A DNA stretch of 31,981 nt from VGDP01 sp964530335 (GCA_964530335.1 CAZGYG010000028.1:1-31981), one strand, 5' to 3'. Shown: positions 1-8,181, counted from the stretch's first letter. Numbers and translations are program-made. Notes: a model not told the origin generated them from the letters alone.

Positions 1-218
1 TGAGCTTCTGCGACGGGCCGCAGACCGGCTACAACGCATCCGGCGCCTACCGCGAACTCGCGTGCGCCTTCACGCTTGGGCCGGTGCGCCAGTTCCTGGT
101 ACTGCGCCTCCAGGAGGAGGGCGGCGTGACCTATTTCACCGAGATCCGCACCATGAACGAGCGGCGGCTGCGCCAGCTTCTGGCCGTCGCCGACACCTTC
201 ACGGGCGGGAACATCTAG
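1..218 (+). CDS. C-terminal fragment of an unrecognised protein (5' end outside window)
   Basis: An open frame enters from the left edge (first full codon at 3) and stops with TAG at 216-218, giving about 71 residues. The segment is soluble-looking and mixed in composition, with one short aromatic stretch (VTYFTEIRTMNERR) and the ending FTGGNI. I do not recognise the family and see no catalytic motif or membrane segment. Codon usage is GC-rich at third positions, like the chromosomal genes further right and unlike the restriction-modification gene at 821, so this is probably the last backbone gene before the accessory segment. A terminator-like hairpin lies about 160 bases downstream. Confidence 0.5.
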   Translation, partial: SFCDGPQTGYNASGAYRELACAFTLGPVRQFLVLRLQEEGGVTYFTEIRTMNERRLRQLLAVADTFTGGNI

Positions 219-259
219 GGCGAAATGCGTTCCTGGTATCGTCATGCCCGGGAAAAAGG

Positions 260-344
260 AAAAAGGGGACGCTTCCCTTTTTCGGTAATCCAGAATGGCG
301 CGGAATTCGGCTTCTTCGCCAAAAAAGGGAAGCGTCCCCTTTTT
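260..344. repeat. Pair of REP-like 23-bp repeats in inverted orientation (BIME-like)
   Basis: The 23-mer at 260-282 and the 23-mer at 322-344 are perfect reverse complements of each other, separated by 39 bases. Each copy is itself nearly palindromic: an AAAAAGGG arm and a CCCTTTTT arm surround a GACGCTT-type centre. The pair can therefore form one long cruciform or two separate hairpins. Short extragenic palindromes with A-run, GGGGAC..., T-run structure are typical of REP sequences mobilised by RAYT (Y1 transposase) enzymes. No RAYT gene is visible in the window. It may also act as a bidirectional transcription stop. Confidence 0.75.
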
Positions 345-375
345 GCCCTCGTTAACAAGCTGAAAAGCACCAAAT

Positions 376-405
376 GGGGCGAGCTGCGGCTCGCCCCTTC
401 GTTTT
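376..405 (+). terminator. Probable Rho-independent terminator
   Basis: A perfect 9-bp stem (GGGGCGAGC at 376-384, GCTCGCCCC at 389-397) with a TGCG loop is followed by TTCGTTTT. The GC-rich stem and T-rich tail fit an intrinsic terminator for transcription coming from the gene that ends at 218 or from the REP region. It insulates the segment that follows. Confidence 0.55.
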
Positions 406-485
406 GTCAGCAACTGGCGAGCGGTTCGGCGAAATGGCGGTCGGCAGATCCGTTAGGCGTCGGCTGCCGCGGGGTCCATAATACT

Positions 486-800
486 ATGGTCACGGCGCTG
501 GCCCGGGCGTTCCGGTGGCGGAAGCTGCTGGAGACGGGCGTGTTTGCGACCGTTGAGGAAATTGCCGCCGCCGAGATTATCAACGCCTTCTATGTCGGCC
601 GCGTCCTGCGGCTAGCGCTGCTTGCGCCCGACCTCGTCGAGGCGATTCTGGACGGGTGGCAGCCTGCACAGATGACACTGGCGCTGTTGATGCGGCCGTT
701 TGCGGCGGAGTGGGCGGAGCAGCGGCGCATTACCCCCTATTCTATAGATCGCTCGGACTGGTATCCGCCCGGCCGCCAGTTATTCTCCGAGCAAGTCTGA
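486..800 (+). CDS. Remnant of a small recombinase-associated HTH protein
   Basis: The 104-aa frame begins MVTALARAFRWRKLLETG and contains EEIAAAEIINAFYVGRVLRL, LLAPDLVEAILDG and LMRPFAAEWAEQR. This matches a pattern I know from small alphaproteobacterial proteins that follow serine site-specific recombinase genes. They carry a ParB/KorB-like helix-turn-helix in which the usual wording is AAAEKINASYVSRVLRL. Here the recognition helix has several substitutions (II for KI, F for S, G for S) and the last 20 or so residues look unrelated. I infer a decaying remnant whose recombinase partner has been lost. The frame is open further upstream (to 225), but homology starts only near the ATG at 486. 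The restriction-modification gene follows 20 bases downstream. Confidence 0.5.
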   Translation: MVTALARAFRWRKLLETGVFATVEEIAAAEIINAFYVGRVLRLALLAPDLVEAILDGWQPAQMTLALLMRPFAAEWAEQRRITPYSIDRSDWYPPGRQLFSEQV

Positions 801-820
801 CGCGCGAGATCGGCCCGACT

Positions 821-3800
821 ATGACGCCCGAACAGTTCATCGCCAAGTGGAAGGTCGCCGAACTGAAAGAACGGTCGGCGGCGCAATCGCATTTCATCGA
901 TCTGTGCCGGATGTTGGACGAACCGGCCCCGACCGACGTGGACCCCAAGGGCGATTGGTATGCGTTCGAGCGCGGCGCAACCAAGACCACCGGTGGCGAG
1001 GGTTGGGCCGACGTTTGGAAGCGTGGGCATTTCGGCTGGGAGTACAAGGGCAAGCGCAAGGATTTGGACGCTGCATTCGCGCAACTTCAACAGTATGCGC
1101 TTGCCTTGGAGAACCCGCCCATCCTGGTCGTCTGCGATCTCGACCGCTTTGTTATCCGGACAAACTGGACCAACTCAGTCAGCGAGAAACACGAGTTTCG
1201 GCTTGAAGACCTGCGCGAGCCGCGCACGCTGCAGAAGCTTAAGTGGGTCCTGTCAGACCCGGACAAGCTTCGTCCCGGCAAGACCCGCCAAACCCTGACC
1301 GAAGACGCCGCAACCGAGTTCGCTGTGCTCGCCCAAAACCTACGCACGCGTGGCTACGATGCAGGCAATGTCGCGCATTTCGTGAATCGGCTGGTCTTTT
1401 GCATGTTTGCCGAGGATGCTGATCTCCTGCCCAACAGGATGTTCTCGCGCATGCTGCAGGCGGCCACGGCGGACCCGGGCACGTTCCGAGTTCATGCCTC
1501 CACGCTTTTCGCGGCCATGAAGGACGGCGGTTTGGTCGGCTTCGATCAAATAGAGTGGTTCAATGGCGGGCTGTTCGATGATGTCGAAGCGCTGCCGCTC
1601 ACCAAGGAGGACCTGGCGCTCTGCCTTCGCGCCGCCGATCTTGACTGGAGAGAGATCGATCCGTCGATCTTCGGCACGCTTTTCGTCCGTGGTTTGGACC
1701 CAGACAACCGCTCCGAGACCGGTGCCGAATACACGGACCGCGAGAAGATTATGTTGATCATCGAGCCGGTCATCACCCAACCGCTGTTGCGGGAGTGGGA
1801 GACTGTCCGAGATGAAATTAAAAGCACAATTGAGCCGGCGCAGCAGGCGCTAGAAGAGGTGATCGCCAGCGCGTCCACCTATCCGGAGCTCGCCGAGGAG
1901 GTTCGCGCGGTGGAGGGTCGGCTGTTGTCGCGGCCGCAACTAGAGCTGTTCGAGGGTCTCAGAAAGCAGAGACGCGTGCGCACGCTAGACGCGACGCGAG
2001 TGTCGCTGCGCGCCGCGGACAAAGCCCTTACCAATGCCCGGACAGACGGACGGGCCGCCTTCAACGCCTTCCTGGCTCGGCTTCGCGCGTTTCGCGTGCT
2101 CGATCCGGCCTGCGGCTCAGGCAATTTCCTCTACCTAGCCCTGATCGAACTAAAGAATATCGAGCGCCGCGTCGCGATCGAGGGCGAGTTGCTGGGCTTC
2201 CCTCCGAGCTTTCCGGCCATCGGGCCAGAGACGTTGCATGGGATCGAGATCAACCCGTATGCCGCAGAACTCGCGCGCGTGTCCGTCTGGATCGGCGAAA
2301 TCCAGTGGATGCAGCGCAACGGCTTCAGCGTCGGGCGAAAGCCGATCCTGAAACCCCTCATCATCATCGAATGCCGAAACGCTATCATCAACGACGACGG
2401 CTCGGCCGCGCAGTGGCCGGCAGCGGACGCCATTATTGGCAACCCGCCGTATCTCGGCGCAAAGTTGTTGAAGCGCAGACTGGGTGTGAAGACTACGGAA
2501 GCTATACGCGCGCTATACAAGGGACGCCTGCCGGGCTTCACCGATCTCGTCTGCTACTGGTTCGAGAACGCCCGAAAGCTGATTGAGGAGGGGTCTGCAG
2601 TCCGCGCAGGCCTCGTCGCTACTAACTCGATCCGCAAGAACACCAACCTCCCGGTCATGCACCGCATCGCGGCTACGACCCGCATCTTCGAGGCGTGGAG
2701 TGAGGAGCAGTGGACGGTCGACGGAGCGGCGGTCGATGTGTCGTTGATCTGCTTTGGTAACAATGGTGGCGCGGCGGCGCGACTCGATGGCGATGTCGTC
2801 GCAGGCATCAATTCCGATCTGACGACGGGCCTCGATCTCACGACCGCTAAGCCGCTCGGAGAGAACCGGAACGGTGCCTTCCTCGGCATCCAGAAAAGCG
2901 GACCGTTCGATGTCCCTGGCGAGGTGGCGCGGGCGTGGATGAAAGAGCCCACTAATCCAAACGGGCGTAGCAATGCGGAGGTGTTAAAGCCTTATTGGAA
3001 CGGCGACGATGTGACCGGCCGGCCGCGCGACATGTGGTTCATCGATCTGCCGCTCGGGCTCTCGAAGGCGGATGCGGCGCTCTTCGTTAGCCCATTCCGC
3101 CATCTCGCCACCACGCCTGACGAAGACGGCAACACAGTCCAGGAACTTCGAGAAGCGCTGGGTGAGCGCGCTGGTCCCCGATGGTGGGAACCTCACTGGC
3201 CCCGACCGGATATGCGGTCGAGAATTACGCCATTGAAACGTTACATCGTGACGCCCGAAACGGCGCAATACCGGCTGTTCGTCTGGCTCTCATATCCTAT
3301 CCTTCCAGACAAGAACCTGATTGTCATTCCACGTGCGGACGATCTCATGTTCGGTCTTCTGCAGAGCCGCTTCCACGAGGCGTGGGCACGCCGGAAGGGA
3401 TCGGACCTGGAGGATCGGCCGCGCTACACGCACACAACGACGTTTGCGACCTTCCCGTTTCCGGATGGCATGACGCCCGACGTCGACCCTGCGCATGCGC
3501 GCACGCTGCCATCGGCAGGAGCTATCGAAGCGGCTGCACAGCGGCTGGACGAACTTCGCAATGGGTGGCTGTACCCGGTCAACCTGGTCAAGCTCGTGCC
3601 GGAGATTGTCCCCGGTTTTCCCGAGAGGGTGGTTGCAATGGACGAGGAAGCGGCGGGTGTGCTGACGCGGAGGACGCTTACTGCGCTTTACAATGAGCGG
3701 CCGGACTGGCTGGCAGAAGCGCACCGAACGCTCGATGTCGCAGTGGCGACAGCTTACGGCTGGCCGCGGGACATTTCTGAAGACGATGTGCTTACCCGGC

Positions 3801-3850
3801 TGCTCGCATTGAATCAGTCGCGCGCGGCACTCACCGGAATGCTCGCGTAA
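821..3850 (+). CDS. MmeI-like type IIL restriction-modification enzyme (fused nuclease, methyltransferase and specificity)
   Basis: The 1009-aa product has the full architecture of single-polypeptide MmeI-family enzymes (MmeI itself is about 919 aa). The N-terminal nuclease shows a D64-X9-E74-X-K76 PD-(D/E)XK site (FGWEYKGKRKD). A helical spacer occupies roughly residues 130-400. The N6-adenine methyltransferase has SAM motif I DPACGSGNF at 428 and catalytic motif IV NPPY at 541-544. A target-recognition region (about 640-870) and a C-terminal helical domain follow. All key residues are present, so it looks active. Such enzymes methylate one adenine of an asymmetric site and cut about 20 nt away, needing no partner gene, and none is seen. 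ATG at 821 is chosen because the family N-terminus (MTPEQFIAKW) begins there; an in-frame start at 656 would add unrelated residues. Third-position A/T is clearly higher than in neighbouring genes, which suggests horizontal acquisition. Confidence 0.9.
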   Translation: MTPEQFIAKWKVAELKERSAAQSHFIDLCRMLDEPAPTDVDPKGDWYAFERGATKTTGGEGWADVWKRGHFGWEYKGKRKDLDAAFAQLQQYALALENPPILVVCDLDRFVIRTNWTNSVSEKHEFRLEDLREPRTLQKLKWVLSDPDKLRPGKTRQTLTEDAATEFAVLAQNLRTRGYDAGNVAHFVNRLVFCMFAEDADLLPNRMFSRMLQAATADPGTFRVHASTLFAAMKDGGLVGFDQIEWFNGGLFDDVEALPLTKEDLALCLRAADLDWREIDPSIFGTLFVRGLDPDNRSETGAEYTDREKIMLIIEPVITQPLLREWETVRDEIKSTIEPAQQALEEVIASASTYPELAEEVRAVEGRLLSRPQLELFEGLRKQRRVRTLDATRVSLRAADKALTNARTDGRAAFNAFLARLRAFRVLDPACGSGNFLYLALIELKNIERRVAIEGELLGFPPSFPAIGPETLHGIEINPYAAELARVSVWIGEIQWMQRNGFSVGRKPILKPLIIIECRNAIINDDGSAAQWPAADAIIGNPPYLGAKLLKRRLGVKTTEAIRALYKGRLPGFTDLVCYWFENARKLIEEGSAVRAGLVATNSIRKNTNLPVMHRIAATTRIFEAWSEEQWTVDGAAVDVSLICFGNNGGAAARLDGDVVAGINSDLTTGLDLTTAKPLGENRNGAFLGIQKSGPFDVPGEVARAWMKEPTNPNGRSNAEVLKPYWNGDDVTGRPRDMWFIDLPLGLSKADAALFVSPFRHLATTPDEDGNTVQELREALGERAGPRWWEPHWPRPDMRSRITPLKRYIVTPETAQYRLFVWLSYPILPDKNLIVIPRADDLMFGLLQSRFHEAWARRKGSDLEDRPRYTHTTTFATFPFPDGMTPDVDPAHARTLPSAGAIEAAAQRLDELRNGWLYPVNLVKLVPEIVPGFPERVVAMDEEAAGVLTRRTLTALYNERPDWLAEAHRTLDVAVATAYGWPRDISEDDVLTRLLALNQSRAALTGMLA

Positions 3851-4198
3851 GTCTCGTATATTGTTCATGTCAGCGAGATCAGTTCGCCAAATCCGAACCG
3901 CATCGACTCAAAACACCAGCGATTTCAACGCCACGGTTCGACACCAGATTCTCTCGCACATCCGAGAGAATTTCCAAAAGTACGGATTTCTCAGGCCGAA
4001 TAATCGCGTAAAATCAGCGGCTTAAAATTCCGTACCGTTTTCCCGCAGTCCTGAGCTTTGGAGAATACCGGCCGGAGAGAGACAAATTTGTGCTCCGGCG
4101 CGGGTCACTCGGTCATCAGCTTTGGGGCAAGTACCGCGTGGATATTGGTGTTTTTCGACGGCTCATAGGGCGACGGAGACTTCACGTCGCGGGGAAGT
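3851..4198. other. Gene-free, AT-richer flank of the restriction-modification gene with two dyads
   Basis: I see no convincing coding frame here. A perfect 9-bp hairpin lies at 3948-3971 (ATTCTCTCG, 6-nt loop, CGAGAGAAT) followed by TTTCC; it could end transcription from the restriction gene. A second, wider dyad pairs GTACGGA (3980-3986) with TCCGTAC (4029-4035). Base composition is poorer in GC than the backbone genes and resembles the restriction gene, so this stretch probably arrived with it. Confidence 0.45.
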
Positions 4199-4286
4199 TG
4201 GCGGAGCCGGAGGGATTCGAACCCCCGGTACAGTTGCCCGTACGCCGGATTTCGAGTGCGCTGCTATCATGAGACCAGCGTTGTCC
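4199..4286 (-). pseudogene. Degenerate tRNA-Ser(CGA), 3' half well preserved
   Basis: On the minus strand the 3' part reads as a serine tRNA. It has a CTCGAAA anticodon loop (anticodon CGA, plus-strand 4252-4254), a long variable arm with a GTAC/GTAC stem, a GGGGG-TTCGAAT-CCCTC T-arm, the CGGCTCC acceptor strand, a G discriminator and an encoded CCA ending at 4199. The 5' part is decayed. A D-arm-like GCT...AGC remains, but the 5' acceptor (GGACAAC) pairs only at its first three positions where GGAGCCG is needed, and the anticodon stem has two mismatches. I infer a nonfunctional copy, possibly an attachment-site scar, since tRNA 3' halves are common targets of integrases. Confidence 0.6.
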
Positions 4287-4533
4287 GATCCGCACTTACG
4301 AAGATATCTCCGCCTACATCGAGGGGCACAGCCACACGGAATAAAAAGCGGGTGCGCCCGGTGATTATACTAGGGCGGTGAGGGAGTTATGATGGCCATG
4401 GTCGTGAGAAGTTGACGCTGTCAAATCTGGACAGCCAGCAAGTGTCGATCTCGGTCGAAACCTGCCCGGCCATGACGCCAACACGGATCACGTCGAGTGG
4501 ATAGCGCCTTAGGGCGGCCGGGTCGCGGCGATC

Positions 4534-4878
4534 CTACTTCACGAACCAGCGGCCGCTCGCGTCCATGACGTAGAGGCCGGCGGGCGTGCGGTCGATGAGC
4601 TCGGCCCCGGCCACCGCCTGGACCTGATCGATGGTCGAGTTGTTGGCCGCCGCGATCTCGGCGTAGTGGGCGAGGCGCTTGCTGTTGACCGCCTCGACCA
4701 GGCCGACGACATCGGCGCCGGCGGCCGGATCGACCGCGCCGACCAGGCCGTCGGGACGCTCGCCTATGAGCCCGGCGGCCTTGGCGGCATCCAGGTTCAT
4801 CTGCGCGGCGGCGCCGGACCAGCCCAGGCCGAGGGCGGCCAAGAACACCAGCGCCAAACCGAAAAGCCGACGGGTCAT
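4534..4878 (-). CDS. ydbL: YdbL-family (DUF1318) periplasmic protein
   Basis: The 114-aa product starts with a Sec signal peptide (MTRRLFGLALVFLAALGLGW, cleavage near AAA-Q26). The mature DUF1318 domain contains AKAAGLIGERPDGLVGAV, VNSKRLAHYAEIAAANN and ELIDRTPAGLYVM, a pattern characteristic of YdbL. Its ATG overlaps the ynbE stop codon (ATGA), so it is the last gene of a ydbH-ynbE-ydbL operon. In E. coli, YdbL is a periplasmic modulator of the YdbH-YnbE lipid bridge; I infer the same role. It ends in TAG at 4534-4536. Confidence 0.88.
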   Translation of the reverse strand: MTRRLFGLALVFLAALGLGWSGAAAQMNLDAAKAAGLIGERPDGLVGAVDPAAGADVVGLVEAVNSKRLAHYAEIAAANNSTIDQVQAVAGAELIDRTPAGLYVMDASGRWFVK

Positions 4879-5096
4879 GGCGTCGTCTCCATGGGAACGC
4901 CGAAGATCGCCGGATCGTCCGCGAACGCGTCCGCGAGGTCGCGCTCGATCCTGACGCGCACCTCCTGCTCGATCTTGATGTTCAGGTTGATCTCGATCGG
5001 CTTGTCCGGGGCCTCGACCTTGACGGTCGGCGAGCACGCGGCGGCGGCGACAACCGTGGCGACCAGGGCGGAGCGCCGGGTGAAACGTCCGGTCAC
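4875..5096 (-). CDS. ynbE: YnbE-family outer-membrane lipoprotein
   Basis: The 73-aa product starts at GTG 5094-5096 and is a lipoprotein with a twin-arginine-like n-region (FTRRSALVA) and a lipobox ending AAAC21. The mature part has the YnbE signature CSPTVKVEAPDKPIEINLN followed by VRVRIERDL. In E. coli YnbE multimerises by beta-strand stacking and contacts the C-terminus of YdbH, completing an intermembrane bridge. The start overlaps the ydbH stop (GTGA) and the end overlaps the ydbL start (ATGA), so translation is probably coupled throughout. The usual length is about 60 residues; the C-terminal tail here is slightly longer. Confidence 0.88.
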   Translation of the reverse strand: MTGRFTRRSALVATVVAAAACSPTVKVEAPDKPIEINLNIKIEQEVRVRIERDLADAFADDPAIFGVPMETTP

Positions 5097-8000
5097 GGCG
5101 CCGCACCGAATTCGGCCAGCCTCTCGCGCACCGCGTCGGGTATCCGGTAGCCGGCCAGGCCACGGCGGATGATCGTGTCGAGCGCGCCGCTGAGGTTTAC
5201 GTTCAAGGCCACCGGATAGCCGCCGTAAAGGTCGGGGTTGCGCCCAACCAGCCGGAGCCCGACCGTGGCTTCGCCGCCGGCCGTGCCGTCGATGGTCATG
5301 GCGAGCGAGTCATAGTGGAAGTTCCCGAGCGCGTCCAACACCAGCGCGGTTCCCGCCTGACCGGAACCGAGGCCCTCGGCGTCCTGCGGCACGTAGTTGA
5401 GCGTGCCCGGCCCGGTAGCCTCGAGACGTCCACCTTCGATCGCCACCGTGGCGAAATCGAGGCGGAGCGGCAGCCGGCCCGCGAGCGTGCCGGTGCCGGC
5501 GAGCCCCGCCACATCGGCTATGGCGAGCACGGCGCCCAGGTCGAGATCGCGCGCGCCGAGCGTCGTTTGCCACGACGACTGGGCGAAATCGGCGCTGAAC
5601 GGCTCGGCGAAGATCACGCCGCCCGCCCAGTTCCACTCCGCCCGCTCGATGCCGAGCACGCCCGCGCGGCTGAGCCCGAACTCGATCACGCCGTTGACCA
5701 GTGGCACGCCCACGTCGAGCAGGCCGACCGCGACGGTCTGGCCCGGCGGCAGGGACGGCGGCACGAGGCCGTCGAAGGCGACGACGCCGTTGATCGCCTT
5801 GGCGGTGACCCCGGCCGCGGTCACGTCCACGTCGCTGAACGCGACCTCGGCCCGGCCATCGGGCCTGCCGGACGAGGTCCAGGTGAGTTCGGCCACGGCG
5901 CGCACGGTGCCCGATGCGTCCTCGACCACGCCGGCGAGCGCCGGGAACAGGCGGGCGGGCGCGCGCACGCCGGGCACGAAGGTGAGCGGGTGCAGGCGGA
6001 AGCGGGCGAACCCGGCGCCGAGCCCGAGGTCGTGGCGCGCCTCGAGGTCGAGCGCGAGCGCCCCGTCGCCCGCCCTGGCGGTGCCCTTGGCCTCGAGGGC
6101 GTTCGGCCCAACCGTGCCTTCGAGCGCCAGCCCGAGGGGCACGACGAACGGCGCCTCGGCCATGTGCTTGACGTCGCCGCGCAGGCGGAACGTGACCGGG
6201 CCGCCAGGGGCGCGCGCCACCGCGCCTTCGACCAGGGTGGCCTGGGCCGGAAGTTCCGGCGCGGTGAACGTGCCGCCGCCAAGGTGCAGATCGAGGGTTT
6301 CGAGCACGCCCGTCGCTGCGACGCCGATCCGCCCGCGCACCACCGGGGTGGTGACGTCGAGCCGCGGGAACGCGCCCGGCGTCGCGGGTTCGACCGTGGC
6401 GACGAAGGGCAGCAGACGGACGCCGAACGCGTAGCCTTGCGCGGGATCGAAGACGAGAAAGTCGTCCTCGGGAGTCGAAAGGACGCACAGCCGGCTGTCG
6501 CTGGTGACCACGGCCGGACCCAGGCTGAGGCTGGGCACCTCGAGCGCGAGGCAATCGGTCAGCGCCACTCGGATTGCGTCGCCCGTGGTCGTGAACCTCG
6601 CCCGCGCCGCGAGCGTGATCGCATCGGCCCGGAGCGTCCCGGACGCATCGACCCCGCCCAGGTCGACCCCACCCTGGGCCTCGACGCCGACGCGGCCGTG
6701 CCACGACCCCGGCGCGCCCGCGAGCTCGCCGTTCACCTCCGCGCCGTCGAGCCGCCACGGACCGATGTCGAGCGCGGGCAGGTCGAGGGCGTAGTTAAGC
6801 CGCTGGACCCGGCGCAGGCGAAAGCCGGAGTCGAGCGCGAGTTCGGCGCCCTTGACCGTGACGCGCAGCCGCCGGCCGTCCGCCGCATCGAACTCGGCAC
6901 GGCCGGCGAAAGCCATGGTCATGCCGTCGCCGTCGCGCGCAAGCCGGACCGGCGCATCGAGCGACGCCGCGACGGCGCCATCGACCAGCGGCGCCGCCCA
7001 CGCCGGCACCGGCAGGGTCAACCGCGCCTCGAACCCGAACGGCGCGCGCGGCACCAGCTCGAACCCGGCGGGATCGGCGGTGACGGAGGCGTGCACGTCC
7101 GCCGTCACGTCCTCGGCCAGGCCCGCGACCGCACCGCCGTCGAGGCGGGCATCGAGGCTGCCGACCAGGCGCGGCGTGCCGTCGTCGAACCCCAACTGGC
7201 CCGCGATGGCGAGATGGAACCGGCCGTCGAGCGGGGCGCCCACGGCCGCCAGATCGGGCAGCTCGAGCGAGAGCGCGACGGGCGCGCTGTCCAAGGCGCC
7301 GAGGTCGACCGTGGTGTCGAGCGAGAGCTTCCCGCCACCCGGACCGTTCGCTCGCGCGACCACCGCGAGCGCCTCTGGCGAGCCCTGGACCGCGATCTGG
7401 ATCTCGGCGAGCGCGATCCCGCCGACGGTGGCGCGCGCCAGCGCGAGCTCGCCGGCGAGTCGCGGGCCCGGCCCCAGCGTCAACCAGCCCGTGGCGCCTT
7501 CGGCGGCGCCGAACCCGGTGTCGATGCCGCCCCCGGCGATGTCGAGCCCGACCGAGACGGTATCGGTCAGGTTGACGGTGAACGAGCCGTCGAGCGTGAC
7601 GTTGCCGAGGTCGCCGTCATGGGCGAGCGCGAAGCCGCCGTCGATCGCCGTCGCCTCGGCGCCGGGAACCAGCGTGACGTGATCGAGGTCGAGCGTCATC
7701 TCGGTTGGCGCGCGCACGGTGACGCGGGCGGACGTGACCGCGATCCGCCCGACCGGCAGGGCGAGACGCCCGGCACCGGCACCGAACGCCAGCGCCACGC
7801 CAGCGACGCTCGGCCCGCGATCCGTCACCACCACTTCGACGTCGGCCCCTTCGACGGTCAGATCATCGACCCGACCTTGGATCAGGGCATCGATCGTGTA
7901 GCCGATCTGGATCGGCCCCAGGCTGCCGGCCGGGCCGAGCACGACTTCGTCGATACGCGCGCCGCGAACGCCGATCGAAACGCCCTCGACGCGGGCATCG

Positions 8001-8137
8001 GCGAAGCCGAGGTCGGCGAGCCGCGCCTCGAGCGCGCCGGCGACGTAGCGGGGCAGCGCATGCCAGCCCCAGCCGAGCGCGACGGCCAGGCAACCGGCCG
8101 CGAGGACGAGCAGGAAACGCGCGTTGCGCCGGCGCAT
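5093..8137 (-). CDS. ydbH: YdbH-family AsmA-like intermembrane lipid transport protein
   Basis: The 1014-aa product has one N-terminal transmembrane anchor (about residues 7-25, RFLLVLAAGCLAVALGWGW). A very long beta-rich periplasmic domain follows, built of repeated short strands with alternating hydrophobic residues, as in the AsmA-like group (TamB, YhdP, YdbH). The C-terminal part contains GTLAGRLPLRLDFATVAIEG and a YPVALNVNLSGALD-type ending, matching the YdbH domain. These proteins form a groove that moves phospholipids from the inner to the outer membrane; YdbH works with YnbE, encoded next. It is longer than E. coli YdbH (about 880 aa). It is the first gene of the operon; ATG 8135-8137 precedes the basic n-region MRRRNAR. 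Confidence 0.88.
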   Translation of the reverse strand: MRRRNARFLLVLAAGCLAVALGWGWHALPRYVAGALEARLADLGFADARVEGVSIGVRGARIDEVVLGPAGSLGPIQIGYTIDALIQGRVDDLTVEGADVEVVVTDRGPSVAGVALAFGAGAGRLALPVGRIAVTSARVTVRAPTEMTLDLDHVTLVPGAEATAIDGGFALAHDGDLGNVTLDGSFTVNLTDTVSVGLDIAGGGIDTGFGAAEGATGWLTLGPGPRLAGELALARATVGGIALAEIQIAVQGSPEALAVVARANGPGGGKLSLDTTVDLGALDSAPVALSLELPDLAAVGAPLDGRFHLAIAGQLGFDDGTPRLVGSLDARLDGGAVAGLAEDVTADVHASVTADPAGFELVPRAPFGFEARLTLPVPAWAAPLVDGAVAASLDAPVRLARDGDGMTMAFAGRAEFDAADGRRLRVTVKGAELALDSGFRLRRVQRLNYALDLPALDIGPWRLDGAEVNGELAGAPGSWHGRVGVEAQGGVDLGGVDASGTLRADAITLAARARFTTTGDAIRVALTDCLALEVPSLSLGPAVVTSDSRLCVLSTPEDDFLVFDPAQGYAFGVRLLPFVATVEPATPGAFPRLDVTTPVVRGRIGVAATGVLETLDLHLGGGTFTAPELPAQATLVEGAVARAPGGPVTFRLRGDVKHMAEAPFVVPLGLALEGTVGPNALEAKGTARAGDGALALDLEARHDLGLGAGFARFRLHPLTFVPGVRAPARLFPALAGVVEDASGTVRAVAELTWTSSGRPDGRAEVAFSDVDVTAAGVTAKAINGVVAFDGLVPPSLPPGQTVAVGLLDVGVPLVNGVIEFGLSRAGVLGIERAEWNWAGGVIFAEPFSADFAQSSWQTTLGARDLDLGAVLAIADVAGLAGTGTLAGRLPLRLDFATVAIEGGRLEATGPGTLNYVPQDAEGLGSGQAGTALVLDALGNFHYDSLAMTIDGTAGGEATVGLRLVGRNPDLYGGYPVALNVNLSGALDTIIRRGLAGYRIPDAVRERLAEFGAAP

Positions 8138-8159
8138 GGATGTCCACCGCGTGCCGTTT

Positions 8160-8181
8160 CCCGCCCGGCGGACCGGGCGGG
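8160..8181. terminator. GC-rich perfect hairpin between the VOC gene and ydbH
   Basis: CCCGCCCGG at 8160-8168 pairs perfectly with CCGGGCGGG at 8173-8181 across a 4-nt loop. It lies downstream of the VOC gene stop (8255) and about 20 bases upstream of the ydbH start, all on the minus strand. There is no T-run on the minus strand after the stem, so it is either a non-canonical terminator or a structure in the ydbH leader. Confidence 0.35.

Noticed and set aside
4090..4364. Short plus-strand frames containing EGFEPP and GGIRTP
   Set aside because: These are the well-known spurious translations of an antisense tRNA (GGATTCGAACCC); the tRNA-Ser remnant explains them.
4387..4533. Minus-strand open stretch continuing in frame after the ydbL stop, with coding-like wording VGVMAGQVSTEIDTCWLSRF
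   Set aside because: Only about 48 codons, no recognisable family, and no RBS; it may be a gene scrap but could equally be chance in GC-rich DNA.
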